The translations under genes were made by a program, and so were the position numbers. From positions 62,001 through 126,000 of the forward strand of contig NC_088775.1 of the NCBI RefSeq assembly GCF_954871325.1: DNA of 64,000 nt. Direction: 5' to 3'. This stretch comes from Gordionus sp. m RMFG-2023. Lineage: Eukaryota > Nematomorpha > Gordioida > Chordodea > Parachordodidae. The notes beneath the pieces are model-generated. The model saw only the letters and a list, made by a program, of their open reading frames with translations, was not told the DNA's origin and did not search any database. Of the stretch, positions 44,976 to 59,500 are shown piece by piece (the first letter of the stretch is position 1; the number at the start of each line of letters is the position of its first letter).

Positions 44976-46603
44976 AATTATAACAGAATTTTGCATATTT
45001 ATTATAATCATTAGATAGTTTTAATAAAATTTAAATCATGATTATAATTAGAAATATAATGATATTTTATTATTATTTTATATGTGTATCAGAGAAAATC
45101 TGTTAACATTAAGGCGTTTTAATTTTTATTAATTTTTTTCAAATTTGATCTGTCAATCCATCTAAAAAATCGGTTTATGACCAAAAATATAATTACATAA
45201 CTATAGTCTTGAGTTTTCACCTTATAGAGGGAAGTTTCACTTGTTATTCCCTAAATTATTTAACCCATATAAAAGCAGGTAATCTGTTGGTGTATGTGCT
45301 ATGACATTTGGTTCTATCTCAACTATCGTCATGTTGGACAAAGGTTTTACAGTCATGAGTGCTACTACTGTCAGTACCTTGAGTTGTACATTAAGCCCCA
45401 CTTTCTTTTAAGTTGTTTTCTATAATAATTGGTTTAAATATTCCTTATTTAATAATGATACCAAATATAAAATATGTAAATTATAATTTTTAATTCAAAA
45501 TTATTTCTATCTTCCACCTCCACTCTTTGTATTTTATAACATGTTCCTTTCGATATTTCTAAACATAAGGTATGTGCAGATCCCAAATTATTTTATTACT
45601 TGTTCACCCACTTCCCCATTAATTTTGTAGTAAATGAGTCAATCACATTTCATAAATGTCATTTATTTTACTTTAGGAAAAGAGTGAGTACATGGTCTAT
45701 TCAATCAGGGTTAAGTCATAATTTGATCAAATCCACTTACAATTTAAGGGCCAAGCGGAAGAACTGTCATCACAGATATGAGAATTACTAGTAAAGTTTC
45801 CAGTTTTTCGTGTAATAACAATTAGTGTAAAAATTTATTTTTAAAATTGTCTAATGTTATTCTTCCCCAAACCCTTATTCCAAGGCCTCTTGTTTTTTGT
45901 ATCCGGTTTCTACTTTTCAATGGCCATTTTTCCAAATCAAAGCGTTTTCCAGGGAGCGTTTTTCGTAATTTTTTTTTTACTTCCAAACAACAAACGATTT
46001 TTATATTACAGAATATATTAAATCACCAGAAAAAAGGGTTCACGGTTTTGATAAGCCAATATTATTAACTTGTTAAAATGTTAAAAAGTCTTTAAGGTGC
46101 CATAAAACAGACCATGGCAAAATGAGAGCGACACCAGGTTTTTAAAATAAAATAAAAATGAGCTCCTTTTTGACTTCTATGATTGGAGTTGTCGAAAAAA
46201 ATAAATAATTATAGTTTTTCCTAATTTATTTTAAAATGGTAAATATGCAATTGAATTAAAAATATATATTAAAAAATTAAATTTAAAAAAAATATATCTA
46301 TGAAAAAATAACATAAAAAAGAACTAAGAGAAAATAAAATATTTTAAAAAAAGAGTACATATCACCCTAAAGAAGAGTGAATAAAAAATTGGACTGGCAA
46401 ATTTCAAGGGAAATCTGCTGACGAAAATTCTTCATTGGGGTCCCCTGAGATCTATCTCATTTTTTATCTTATGATTTTAATAAAATTGAGGGCCTCACTT
46501 CCAAACACGCCTAGGGTATTGGTAACGATTGGTATGAACAGAGTGTTTGTGTAGTTGAATTTTTTAAAAATGTCTTATTTAAACAATATTATATATATAT
46601 ATG
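44976..46603. other. intergenic; possible LTR-element fossil at about 45240-45800 (minus)
   Basis: No host gene recognised between TTC4 and the TIR element. Minus-strand pieces at about 45240-45420 and 45600-45790 vaguely resemble protease- and integrase-like parts of a gypsy-type element; if so, it is old and broken in many places. Evidence is weak. Confidence 0.25.
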
Positions 46604-47103
46604 TTAGCGTCAATGTGTTATTTTTCCAACTTTAAATCATTTATTGAGCGCGTTTTTATAAATTTGAAAATCGGATTCTACCGAAAATATATTCTATCAT
46701 CTTTAAAATACCCACATCTTATGAATTGTAAGCGATTTTGCTGTTTACCTTTGAGTTATTTTAATAATTTATATAAAAATATATGGAAAGTCTTATAAAT
46801 TACATTAAGTTCATAGCAAATTTGTCTGAAATTTACTTATCATCTTTAAAATACCCACATCTTATGAATTGTAAGCGATTTTGCTGTTTACCTTTGAGTT
46901 ATTTATAATTAATATAAAAAATATATGGAAAGTCTAATAAAACTTACATTGAGTTCAAAAGTTCATAGCAAATTTGTGTGAAATTCATAGTGTATGTATT
47001 CCAAACATGGTGTAATACATTTCTGTAAAATCAGATTTTTGAATTTTAAAAAAAACGCACTCAAAAAATGATTTTATAGCTGTAAAAATAACCCATTGAC
47101 TAA
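46604..47103. mobile_element. ~500-bp TIR element with internal tandem duplication
   Basis: Imperfect terminal inverted repeats of about 75 bp: the left arm TTAGCGTCAATGTG...CATTTATTGAGCGCG pairs with the right arm CGCACTCAAAAAATG...CCCATTGACTAA. Between the arms a ~145-bp segment is tandemly duplicated (core ACCCACATCTTATGAATTG, at about 46710 and 46855). No coding capacity; superfamily not determined. Confidence 0.7.
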
Positions 47104-47512
47104 TAATATTTTTTAAACAATAAAAGTATCACTATAAAGTAGTCCTATTCAGAAGTTTATGAATCGAATTATTCGTGTTTGATTCTTTTGAACGAAAAGT
47201 CATTGACTTTGTATTCGTACGAAAAGTCAAATATTCTGTTCTTATTCGATTGGTACAATTATGAATGGTAAATTTATTAAATTCATTCAAAGAATTAAGC
47301 ACACGATGACACCAAATTAAATTTATTAGTGCTAAAGCAGTCAATTTTTTGTAAGCTTTATTCTGGTTTTATTCGTAATATTTTTAGAAAATTATAACTA
47401 GTATTGCAATACATGAAAGTTTAAAATTAAAAAAATTGTATCAATCACATGATTGATAATATATATGTCAACAAACTACATTCATCACGGAGTTATTATA
47501 ATCGAATTTTTT

Positions 47513-50500
47513 TTAATTCCATGAGGAATATCGAAGTAGAACGGTTTCTCTTTCGTTGAGGACATCCGAGACTCGATCAGAAGGAAATAATAAGGCGCCA
47601 TCTTCCGTGCATAACTTTATTTTAGCGGAATCATTCTTATTCATTTTTCTTGTCTTTTTGTCGTCGCTGTTTAAAGCGGCGAACCGTCTGAGAGCCTCTT
47701 GACCTAACCATTCAAAGGTTTTATCTCCGTCTTGGCTTGATAATTTTTATAATTGTAGCATATTTTAGCAAAAAAATTAGTTTTGTTTGTATCCTCCTCT
47801 ATGACAAATATTAAATAAACTTTACAGAGTTAACCCTTGATGCTAAATTAGATTTATAAAAAATTTCATGCATTTTTTTAAAATTATTAAATAGTTTTGA
47901 TTGGAAGTTTACTTGATATTAATTTAAAAAACTTATAAGTGTTCATTTATATTTTAATAGAAAAAATAAGCAATACACCAAATTATGGCAATTTTGCTTT
48001 ATTTTTCACGATTATTGTTATCTAAATCAGAGATGAACCAGTACAAATACTTTCAATTAACCTATAACAGTGGCTTACCACTTATTGACTAATTAATAAT
48101 AATTAGAGATGCAAAAGTAGGCCTGGGTTGGGCCTTGGAAATTTAATTAAATATATTTAGATTTATCAATTGAATATTTTATTTTATTTATAGAACTAGA
48201 CGCCATAGAACACATGTCTTTTATGAGTATAAAATAAATTTAAAATAAAATCGGGCAGGGCTTGGAAAACTTTTTTAAAAAAAATTTCGGACTGGGCCGT
48301 GCTTGAAAATTAGGCCCAATGCAGATAAAGGCCGATTTGATCCAATTTTACCAATATCGGTTTTTATATAATCAACTCATCCATTTTTTCCAACACATGA
48401 TATAAATACATAGCAAAATAGGCTAAAACTTTATTCAAAAAAAATTATCATTATACACTTTGTTTTTTTTTTAAATTTTCATGATTCAAATATTTATATC
48501 GTAAGGGTAACTATTTAACCATTTTATTATAATTTTCTTTTCTTTAAATCCCCTTTGGGAACAATATTTCTTGAATCGACCTCTTAGACGATGTTAGAGT
48601 TAAAGGTATAAATCTAGGAAACGATAACTAGGAGAAACAATGGGAAATTTCATTTAAAAATAACTATACTATGCCATGTTGATTTTCAAATGAGCGGGAA
48701 AAATGGATATTTTCGGCCGACCCTTCTCAATTCCGATAAAAATTTTGCAGGCATGTTATCTATATTCCAGTTATAAAACAAAATTTTAGCCCATTTGCAA
48801 TCATATTACCCGAGATAATAAGGATTAAGATATAAAAATTAGCTTTTTTTAAACCTTAATATAATATAAAAAAGGAAAAACATATAACTATTTCTAAGAA
48901 AAAATTCTGTCCTTCAAATAAATTAAATTTAAAATTGAAGATAACAAATAATAATTATGGTTCTTTATTTAATTTTTTTTTCCCTACAATTAATATCTGT
49001 AATCATAGTATCTACAATACCACCTTAGGAACCAGTAAAAGTGAAGTAATATGTTTTAAAATTTATAGAAACCAGAAGTAGACCTCTATGCAAGTTTATA
49101 AAAAGTTTTACTTAGATAAAGGTATCATCAGAGTAATTGATTCGTCTAAATGTGGTGCCTGCATTTTAACGAAAACTCTCATGATGTTACGTGAATAGCC
49201 ATCAAGCGGTCTTACTTCCTCGATTTCTTCTTGAATAACATGGGCTGGTGTGGAGGAATGACATGTAGAACTAATCACAGGTGATTGTGACTTTTGATAT
49301 GAGCCGCTGTGACGTTTATTGAGTCCAGTTTGGGATAAAATTGGAGATCTCACAATATCTTCTCTCGATGGCAATGAATCTGCAATAAAAGTGGCGGCAT
49401 TTATCTTCTTTTGCCTCTTCTTATTCCTCTCTATAGCTTCGATATCGCAAATTAGCTGTTCTTCCACACTCCCGTTTCTTTGTTTTCCTGATTTGGAATG
49501 GATAAAATTAATATTTTGGCTTTCATTCTCTTCACTTTCAGAATGTTTAGCATCTGTCAAATCATGAAGATCATAATTCACCTCTTGTACCATTTTTTCG
49601 TTTCCTTTATCAACGATTATATCTATTTGTTCGATAGATGATTCGATATCTGTTTCTGAACTATGAATGATGTTACTTGAAGTTGAAGAAGACGCATCGT
49701 CTAGATTAGGCAATTTAAAGGGTGCTTTCCTCCGCTTTTTACGACCGTTTGATCTTAATTTTTCAGATTTTTTGCCAGTGGGTTGATTATCATAATATAT
49801 ATTCTGGATATCTTCTTCAGATTCAGTCGATTTTGGTCTTACATTCTTTCCCCTTACTTTGCAAGAGTTATCGATATCGAAACATTCGTTATTCAAGGTA
49901 TCACCTTCATTATCAGATGTGTGGCCATCCGGAACGAGCCAATTTGAGACCACCTGACTAGCGTCTATAAGAAGAGGGTCGTTTTTGGGTGGCTTGTCGT
50001 TTTTTAGATTTCGGTTATTTTTCACCTGATGTTTTTTTAGCTGGGTTATAGCTTGTTTGTATTCTCTCACGGCATTCCTCTTTTCATCGAATACATCTTT
50101 CAAGTTAGAATCCAAAGTTCTTCCCACTTCATTTCCTCTTTCCGAATTTAAATCTTTTTGTTTAAATTTGGAAAAAAATTTATAAATGAGAATGGAAGAC
50201 CTTTCCTTACCACCAAAATATTAATAAATGTGAAATGAATCCTGGTATAAACCTTGAAATACTATTAGGCATTAAAACTATTGAATAAAATGGTATAAGC
50301 AATTAGATTAGGGCAACCTTAGATAAAATTAACATAATAAATACATTTAATTACATTGGCCTAATTTTATCTTATTTTTTAATCACAATGCTATAATTTA
50401 ATTTCAAAAACAAGGGCCATAATTTTATTAAGTTGTTTCTATTTAATTTCAATGTCTAATATGAAATGCCTTTTAAATAAAATATTTAAAATGATAGTAT

Positions 50501-53500
50501 TTTTAATAGGGTGAGATGCAAATACAACTTTTAACACTCTACTAGTCTGGGGTTTCCTTATGATTTGAATCTGAGTATACATTTTTAAAATTACATTTAA
50601 TTTAAGGTTCGTCTAAGTTCATCAAATTTTGCAAAATGACTATTTTCAGATTTTTCATCTATTAACACAACTCAAATTCAAAAAAAAAATTATATAAAGA
50701 AAGATAAATAAATAATATAAACCATATAGATTATGACGTCTATTAAGCAGCTGTTTTTGGAAATGCCTTTGTTTGCCATCTTCCATTATATTTGGCTGTT
50801 GTCCTGAATAGTTCTTGGATGCATTCGCAGATATGGGTAATCTGTTAGGCACTTTTATACCTCCTTAAATTTTTTTAAAATTTATTTATTATTTTTTATA
50901 ATATACATTTTAAACAAATTCCCAGTGTAATTTTTATAAAATTCAAAACCATTTTAAAATGTTGATAAATGAAGAGGGTTATAATTGGTGTTGTTAAACG
51001 GCTTGATTTAAAGCCGATTTTTAAAAATGGCTAACTCAATATCTTAGCTAGAAAAATTGTCTAAGCTTAAAGATTTCAATAGATATTTGTGTCATCTATC
51101 AGCTAAATCTTAAGACTTCCTTAATAATTATCTGTATAAAGTATTGAGTTATACCATTTTTTAAAACCAGCTCAAAACGAGCCGTTTAACAACACTAGTT
51201 ATAATATAAAACTTAAATCATTCCTGAGTAAAAAAATCAAACTATTTTTTAAAAAATCAATAAACTATATAAAAAAAACAACTTTAAATTCAATTAAACA
51301 AATTTGATTTTGGTGTATATGTTTTAGAATATTCAAAAAAAAGGGGACTTAGTCTAAGCCCTAGTTGTCATGTGGTGTCATATAGCCAACATTTTATTGT
51401 AATGTGGTCACATGACCAACATTTAAAATAAATAATTCTTATATCTACAAATAACTGGGACACGATAAGATAAAATAAGATTAGAAAACTTTTTTTCATC
51501 ATGTTAGCAAGTAAGGTCTCCATTTGAGTGCACTCTTCTAGGTCAGGTCGAGAAAGATTTGCCTCGTTACCAGATCTCCATTCGATCAAGGCATCGTAAG
51601 ATGTATTTCCCTGAATATACGATAATAAATTCAATTTACATTAATTATTTAAAAATATCATATATTGGACCTTTTCTACCCAGAGACCAAATATAAACTT
51701 CAGAAATATTTTTTTTTTCGATATACTATTTATTTTTGCTGGTTTGGAACTGAAACCAACACCTTCGGAAAGCAAATCCTTCTCTTAAATATTTACAAGA
51801 ACCAAAACCGGATACCATAACTTACTTTAAAATTTCTAGAAAAGAGTTCTAATAAAATAAGTGCAAGTACTATTTTATATTATATTATTGATATTACTCC
51901 TTCATCATTTACATAAAATTTAAGAGTCGATCTAGGAACACCTGTTTTTTCTAAATTCTGGGAATCGGATATTTTTTTTTAAATATCAAAACCGGAATCT
52001 GTAGAGAGATAGAGGGGAAGGACGTAAGTGCGAACTCAAAAAAATTTAAAACTCTTTCATCCCGAATAGAAGGATCGGCCACACCCTCGAGTAACAAAAT
52101 TTTGGCCGTCTCCAAATTTCCACTGTAGAGGGCATCGTGAAGAGGAGTTATACCATCGCACCCACCTTGAATAGATTAAATATAAAATTATTAGGCGCTC
52201 CGATGTAATTCGATCAGGCCAATTCCGCAAAACGAATAGAAATCGAATAATAACATTATCCGTAAGTTGATTGGATCTCCTTTAAAAATCCAATAATTAA
52301 ATTTATATTCAATATTTTTCTTACTCGAATTGATATAATTTACTAAGAGTAAGTCATTTAACTCGTATTCTTGAATAGATCTGAATACAATTTTGAATAA
52401 TTAAATAGTGCATTTTAAAGCTCCCCCACCCCCTAACACCACCAAAAATAAAAACTATTTACATTCACACGTGACCCTATTAATTATTTTCTAGCTAATT
52501 AGCTGTTTCCCAATTTGGTGATCATTAATATAATTGATTGTTCGTAATTAGTAATAACCAAATTGCAGGAATTTTATTTTAAAATTAATAACCGGAGAAT
52601 TCATCCGAGTTTAAGCTGCCCGGACCGGTATCGTTAACCGTAGCGCCTTCACTTATGAGGAGCGAAACGATGGCGGAATGCCCGAAATTGCAAGCTTCGT
52701 GCAGTGGGGTCCATCCAGCGTTGTCCCTAACGTTAACTGGGTGTCCCTTTGTTTAATATAAAACAATATTTTTCTTTTCTTTCGTATCTTTCTTTTTATT
52801 TCATTTACTCTTTTTTTTAAAATATATATTTAGATTTTAATTATTTTCTTCATATTTTATATGTTTTTCAAATTACTTAAAATAACAGATAATGAATATA
52901 TGAACGTATAATTATAGGCTATATTAAAATGGGACAAAAGGAATATGTACATGAAGACTGGGGATGGTACAAAACGAGGAAAAAAATATGAAGTGGAGAG
53001 GGTCTAGGATAGCTCTTTGGCTAGTAGACTACCATTGAAGCTGATGTAAATGGCTTTAAGGATTGCTATGGCCAGCCTTTGTCGAAGAAAAACCCCTCTC
53101 GAGGTTCTGTTGAGTGTTTGCTGATTTGAGGTCCTAAATTTTTGAAACTAAGGCATGTTTGCCAAAGGTGGCAAGTGTGGTTGAAATGAAACAATGTCGA
53201 AGTTTTAAGTTGTTCCTTCTGGACAATGATGTTGAGGGCTTGGTTAGTTGGGGCAAGGGGGTCAATATGAATAGTCCCATAGCAATAATTGGCCTCTCCT
53301 ATACGGAGTGATCCGGGGGTGATTGAGCAATTTAGACGAATACCGATGGCGTGAGTTCATTGTTGGAAAGTTGAAGATTGATAGAAGGAATGGTCTCGAG
53401 ATACTCATGCCCATTACCATTGAGCAGGGAAGAGAATAGGGTACGATGAGTTAATTGCATGCTAGACAAGAGAATTTCAATGCAACGAGCAACTACCATA

Positions 53501-56500
53501 GCATCCCAGTCTTTCTGTCTATGGGTTGTAGGGGGATATGAATCAACATTGATTCCAAATATTTATGGCCTCAATTAAGGAAGTGCCTTCTTTAGAATGA
53601 TGGGCGATGGTTATTTGCCTTGACAAAAAGCTAATCGTTATGAAAGAGGTTATTGTTAAGTAATGAGGAGATCTAATGCCAAGTCCACCGGATTTGGTAG
53701 GGAGCGAAGCTTGGGCCCAACCAGATTCGTTGAATCTTAGGTTTATTAATTTTTCGGTTAGGTTTTTATTCCATTTATGTTTATAGTGGAGAAGGTTATT
53801 TAAAATAGGTGCTAAGCCGAGTGTATAAAGAATCCTTAGTATAAAAATAAATTTTTTTATAAGAAAAAGGACCTGAGTGAAGGAAGAAGAGTAAAGATGT
53901 CCTTCAGATTAAAGATGATGTCAAGAGTGGAGTGAAGGAAGGTGCAAATTGCCTCATGTCTTCTTACATACAGTAATACCTAGATGTGTTAATTCATCAA
54001 GAACAGTGAATTTGAAATTATGAGTGTTTGGAGCGTTTGAATTCAATTGGATGAATTCGGATTAGCTCGGGTTACGAGAGAGTCCAATGGCAGTGCCCAT
54101 TTCGTGGATTATCTTAATTGCTTTGTCAATTTCACTGCGGGAATCACTTAGGATTCCATCATTGATGTACCAAGCTTAAAACGATAGGGTACAAGAGGAG
54201 TTTATTGATTTTATAATGTCATTGATATCATTGCATTGCATGTGTCTGATGAATCGACCATTGCAGGAGCGACAATGTAAACTATGCCTTCCATTCGTGT
54301 CAACGGGAGAGTTACAACCTGAACAAATGTAAGGGTGGGTGAATAAGGAATTTAGACGAATACCGATGGCGTGGGTAAGTTCGTTGTTGGAAAGTTGTAG
54401 AATAACAGAAGGAATGGTCTCGAGGAACTCATGTCCAGTAGAATTGAGCAGGGAAGAGAATAGGGTGCGGCCAGCATCCGACTTCAACTCTTACGCCAAT
54501 AATCCTCAGCCTTACACGCATTGTGCTGTAGACTTCACACAAGAAGAAGTAAGGAAAGCAATCTTATCTTTTCATCGCGACTCAGCGAATGACGGGATTA
54601 GATCAATCTTATTACAGGACATCACCACTCCCTTAATTGCACACATGTTTCAATAAAATTGCCAATTTATGCATAAAATCTTAAAAGGAGATGTACCAAG
54701 ATTTATAACCCCCTTGCTCTTTGGAGCCACTCATCGCACTCCAAAAACTTAATCAGGACATCCGGCCCATCTCCATTGGTTCAACCTATTGCAGATTGGT
54801 AGCAAAATTAATTTTTTCAAGAAATCAAACACTAAGAAACACACATCCTCAGCCCTAACCAATTGGGTGTTGGCGTACCTAGTGGATGTGCAGCTGCAGT
54901 ACACTTAAAAAAAATTCATCTTGAAAATAACCCAACAAACGAAGCTTTACTGAAAATCAACTTTTCCAACGCTCACAACACTCTTTTTCGCAACACCTTC
55001 TTAGATTCCACTTGCTCCTATTTCCCTACTTACACCAAATTCCTTTTCTGTTGCTACCAATCCCCAACTTTACAATTCAACACGGAAAAAATACTTACAG
55101 TCGAGGATATACAACAAGGAGACTTCCTAGGATTCATTCTTTTTAGTTTTGGAATCAATGACATAATAAAATCAATAAACTTCTCTTGTACTCTATCGCT
55201 TCATGCTTGGTACATCGATGATGGAATCTTAAGTGGTTCCTGCAGTGAAATTGACAAAGCAGTTAATATAATTCACGAAATGGGCACTGCCATTGGACTC
55301 TCTCTTAACCCGAGCAAATCCGAATTCATCCAATTGAATTCAAACGCTCCAAACATTCATAATTTCAAATTCACTGCTCTTGATAAATTAACACATCTAG
55401 GTTCTCCTGTAGAAGGACATGAGGCAATTTGTGCCTTCTTTCACTCCATTCTTGACATTATCTTTAAACTGGAGGACATCTTTACTCTTCTTCTTTCGGA
55501 TCTTATTAAAAAAATTCCTTTTTTTTATACCAAGGATACTTTATTTACTCTTTGTACTTTTACTTTCTGGTTTTCTTCTTTTCTTTTTTTAAATTACGTT
55601 TTGATTCACTGTTTCTTTCTTTCCTTCTATCGTTCTTTCTTTTTGTTATTTCATTGGAAAGTGGAGGTTTGGAAATAAGGATTTCAGGATTTTTGAGTTT
55701 TATGAAGCCACCAATAAAATTAAACCATTCCAAATAAAGTAAACAAAGTTAGAATAAAATGAATATATATTTTGGGGTAGTTTTTTTATCTTTCAATATA
55801 TTTCTGTTCTCTTTAATTTCTGCTATCTTTCTAACAAACTCTAACATTAATTTTTAAATGTTAAATATTTTTTTTATCTGTTATAAACCTAAACAAAGAT
55901 GGGCAAAGGTGGTGGAATAAAAATTAATAACTAGTCATAACTCGAATGTATCAGATGTTTAAGTTGAAGACTAACCCTTTGCAAGAAAAAAATCTTAAAA
56001 CCAAAGATTAGTTTATTATTCTTTTCTTAGTTTATTTCTTCCATTTAAAATATTTCCTTTTCATTTTTCTTCTTTTTCAAATTTAAACATCACATAAAAA
56101 AAGTTATTAAATAATAAACTAACCAATTGGATTAACTTTTTGATTTTCTTGAAATTTCCTTCGATGCAAGCGGTGTGCAGCAGCGTTTCCCCTTTTTCGT
56201 TTCGCTTGCATACAAATTTCTGGGAAATTCTGCTTTCCTTGTTGAGCGATCTTCCCTTAGACGAATAACAAACACTTGTCTCGTCACTCTTGCAAGGTTC
56301 GATCGTAAGCTGGTCATCCCCTAAAATAAATAAATGGGTAAAAAAAAATTAAGGAATAAATGCATATAGTACCGGAATCAGAACTTTCTGGTGCAGAGGA
56401 AGAACTACTTTGATCGCCATTTTCACGATTTTTTTGGCATCTTTTCCCACTCTGCTTCAAAACCTCAAAACTTTCTTCCAAATTATCATCTACTTCTTCC

Positions 56501-59500
56501 CCATCATCCATTAGGCTCGCGCTATAATTTTGTTGACGTCGTTTACCAGAATTCGAGCGATTTTGGCAAAGGGACGAAATTTCGATTTCTTCCATCATCC
56601 CTAATTTTTGGCCGTACGAACTGATTTATTCGATATTGAGTGAGAAAAAAAAACAAATTTTAGAAAACTAATGACAAATATGATAAGAGAATTTATCAAT
56701 TTGATTATTCACGTACATATAATGGCCCTATTGTCAAATAAAATCAAGTGGTTTATGCCCTATAATTGGTCATCTCATAGAAGAATCCAAAAATTATATT
56801 TTTATCTCGGTATTTAGTGGATAAAATAATATAAATATATTATTAAACATGGCGTCCAGCCATTCTTGAAAACGTGTTTCAGCCGCCCGTCTCAATGTCT
56901 TCAGAGCCTGCTTCTTCGTCATTGGTTGATTGGATTCCCCGTAGCTCAGATTCCTGCGCGTTAATTGGAGAAGCCGTCGGAAAATTCGAGAATTCCGGAT
57001 TATCAAGCCGGATCTTAAAGAGGGAATGTCCAGTTTTTGTGGATCTTGGCAGATTTTATTTTATCGAAAAAAAAATTGTTTTATTTTATTTTGGCATATT
57101 CGTAATTTCAAACATCAAATAAATATTTCCAGAAAATTATATTAATTTTAAATATTCTGTCCCCAAAAAAATTAAATAAATACCCTGCAAAGCTAGCTTG
57201 ATGGCTCGTAAGCTATAATCTGTCATTTTGAACATGGTCTGCAGTATTTCGGAGAAATGTGCCGATTCCATATCTGCATCCTGGCCATCATTTTTAGCAA
57301 GCGATTTTATATGAGAACATTCGATTTCTATGTCGGGAGTTTTCAAGGTTTCTACAGATTCCAACGGATTCTTACTCTTTTTTCTATATAATTTAACATT
57401 TTTAGTCTGGAAACTCCTGTCAGGAATTTGGATTTCTTCATCTAGACCTTCTATAGTCTCCTGAAATTCCAAAGGATTCTGGTCAATTTTAATCGGGAAA
57501 CTAAGCCCGTAGCATTTGAGTTCTAGAAAAGCATAATCTAGCGCTTTATCGAAATCGTATATATCAGAGTGGGTCTGGGAGAGAGAAAAATACAAAGGCG
57601 CCAAACTACCACATTTTGATTCCGCGTTTCGATTGGCCATCGTTAAGGCCTGCTGATAATGAGCCAACGCCGTGGCGGAGCAATCTAATTCGCATAAATA
57701 ATCCGCCATCTTTTCCTCGAATTGTCGGGCCATACTTAGCAGAACTTTCTGAGGCGCCGATAGCTCCATTTTAGATGTCATAACCTCTTTTATCCGATTT
57801 TCGCGTTTAATTAACCAATTAGACTTGTGGCATAATTTTCTGGCTTTTTTTTGAAATAAAATATATCTTAAAGTTTTTCTATATATCTAAAGGAAAAATA
57901 CCTACTTAATAATCCATCCCTATCCACTCGAAGCCACCACCCTTCCCCCATTCCCGATAAAAGACTGGACAAAACATAATTTTATAAAAAAACAGAATTA
58001 TTTTAAAAATGTCGTTTAAATATATTTTGCGAAAAAAATATATATATAATTTTACGATGGGGAAAAAATATTAGAGGGAATTTAGAAAATTTTCGTCCTC
58101 TGCTATTTAAGCTACTATATCATAAAAATTGTAATCATTTGTACAGATATCGAGTATTAATCCACTATCAGATAACTTACATAATAGTTATAACAAAAAA
58201 GTATGAAAATAGTAAAACCTAGCTTGAGGTTACGCGATATCCTGGTGGATTCTTCTGTGGATATTTTTTCTTTGAATTCCATGGTTAATTTTTGGCAGCG
58301 TTTAAGCACATCCTTAGCCCTTTGAAAGTCTTCGGTTCTTATCATGATCTATTGTTTAATTAGAAAGAATTTTAAGAAAAGGAAAATTCAATCTTAATTT
58401 TGATTAACTTCAATCTTTTTGTTGAGACCATCTAATTCACTGTCCAAGTCATTCAATTTTTGGCAAAGGCTTAGAGCTTTGTCCAAGTGTGAAAGAGATT
58501 GAGATGTGTCCTCATCCCTAGAATAAATATCGCACAAGGTAAAATAGATCTTCTGTAACTCAACCTTGAAATTTTCTAGCCTTTCGAAAGACATTTTAAT
58601 TTTTAAAAAAAATTATTCATTTATAATTGTCGTAATATTCAGATGAATACTTTTAAACGAAAAATGTCTTATTCAAATTAGAAGAATTAATTAGGATATT
58701 ATTTAATATTATAGACTATGTAAATGAGGATTAAAGGAAAGATATATATATATTTGAGATTTTGTGAATATTTTAAACTTTTTCAACTTTTACTTTTGAT
58801 TATTTTAATTTTATTTTTAATTTTTTATAATATGAAGATGAGTAAAGGAAAACATAAATTTGTAAAATCAATATAGAAATAATAAAAAATTTGGTTAAAA
58901 TTGGTTAGTTTTTTCTTTTGAGTGCAATAATAAAGATGATAAAGAGTTTCTTTCATAAAATTAAACACGTTTTATTGAAATAAAATAAATTGACAAGGAG
59001 CGTAATAAATGATGGCCAAGAACGAGTCTTGAACTCGTGACATAATCACACGTGACATAATTTTCTAAAAAAATAATACTGAGCAGACGTATATACGATT
59101 AAAATATTTTTTAAAAATTCTCAAAATATATCTAATAAGGAGGAATAACTTTTATGGCCGAGAACACTTCTTTGAGCTCACTTGGGTAGCAGCTGGTACA
59201 ATCAAAAATAAATTAATGATAGTTATCAGTTAAAAACAAGTTATTCGTCATCTTTAAAGGGGTTAAATAACTAAAGATTCAACCCAATTAACAGATCTTT
59301 TTGGAGGTTTGGGTGAGAAAATTTTTAACAGTTGAGGTCCAGTTAATTTAACAAAGATATTTAAGTTGTACATGCTCGCAGTGAATGTTAAGAGTTAGCA
59401 GCAACAAGTTGATTATTACCAACTAATTTTTATTTGTTATTCCTGGCCTAAATTATCATGAGGCTTGATGGAGTTTAATAATAATTTTTTGAAAATTAAA

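Noticed and set aside
56132-56317. 61-codon basic frame starting [11 protein letters not shown] on the minus strand
   Set aside because: The neighbouring frame of the same exon encodes the first TONSL ankyrin repeat ([12 protein letters not shown]) with correct splice phase, so the basic frame is a shadow.
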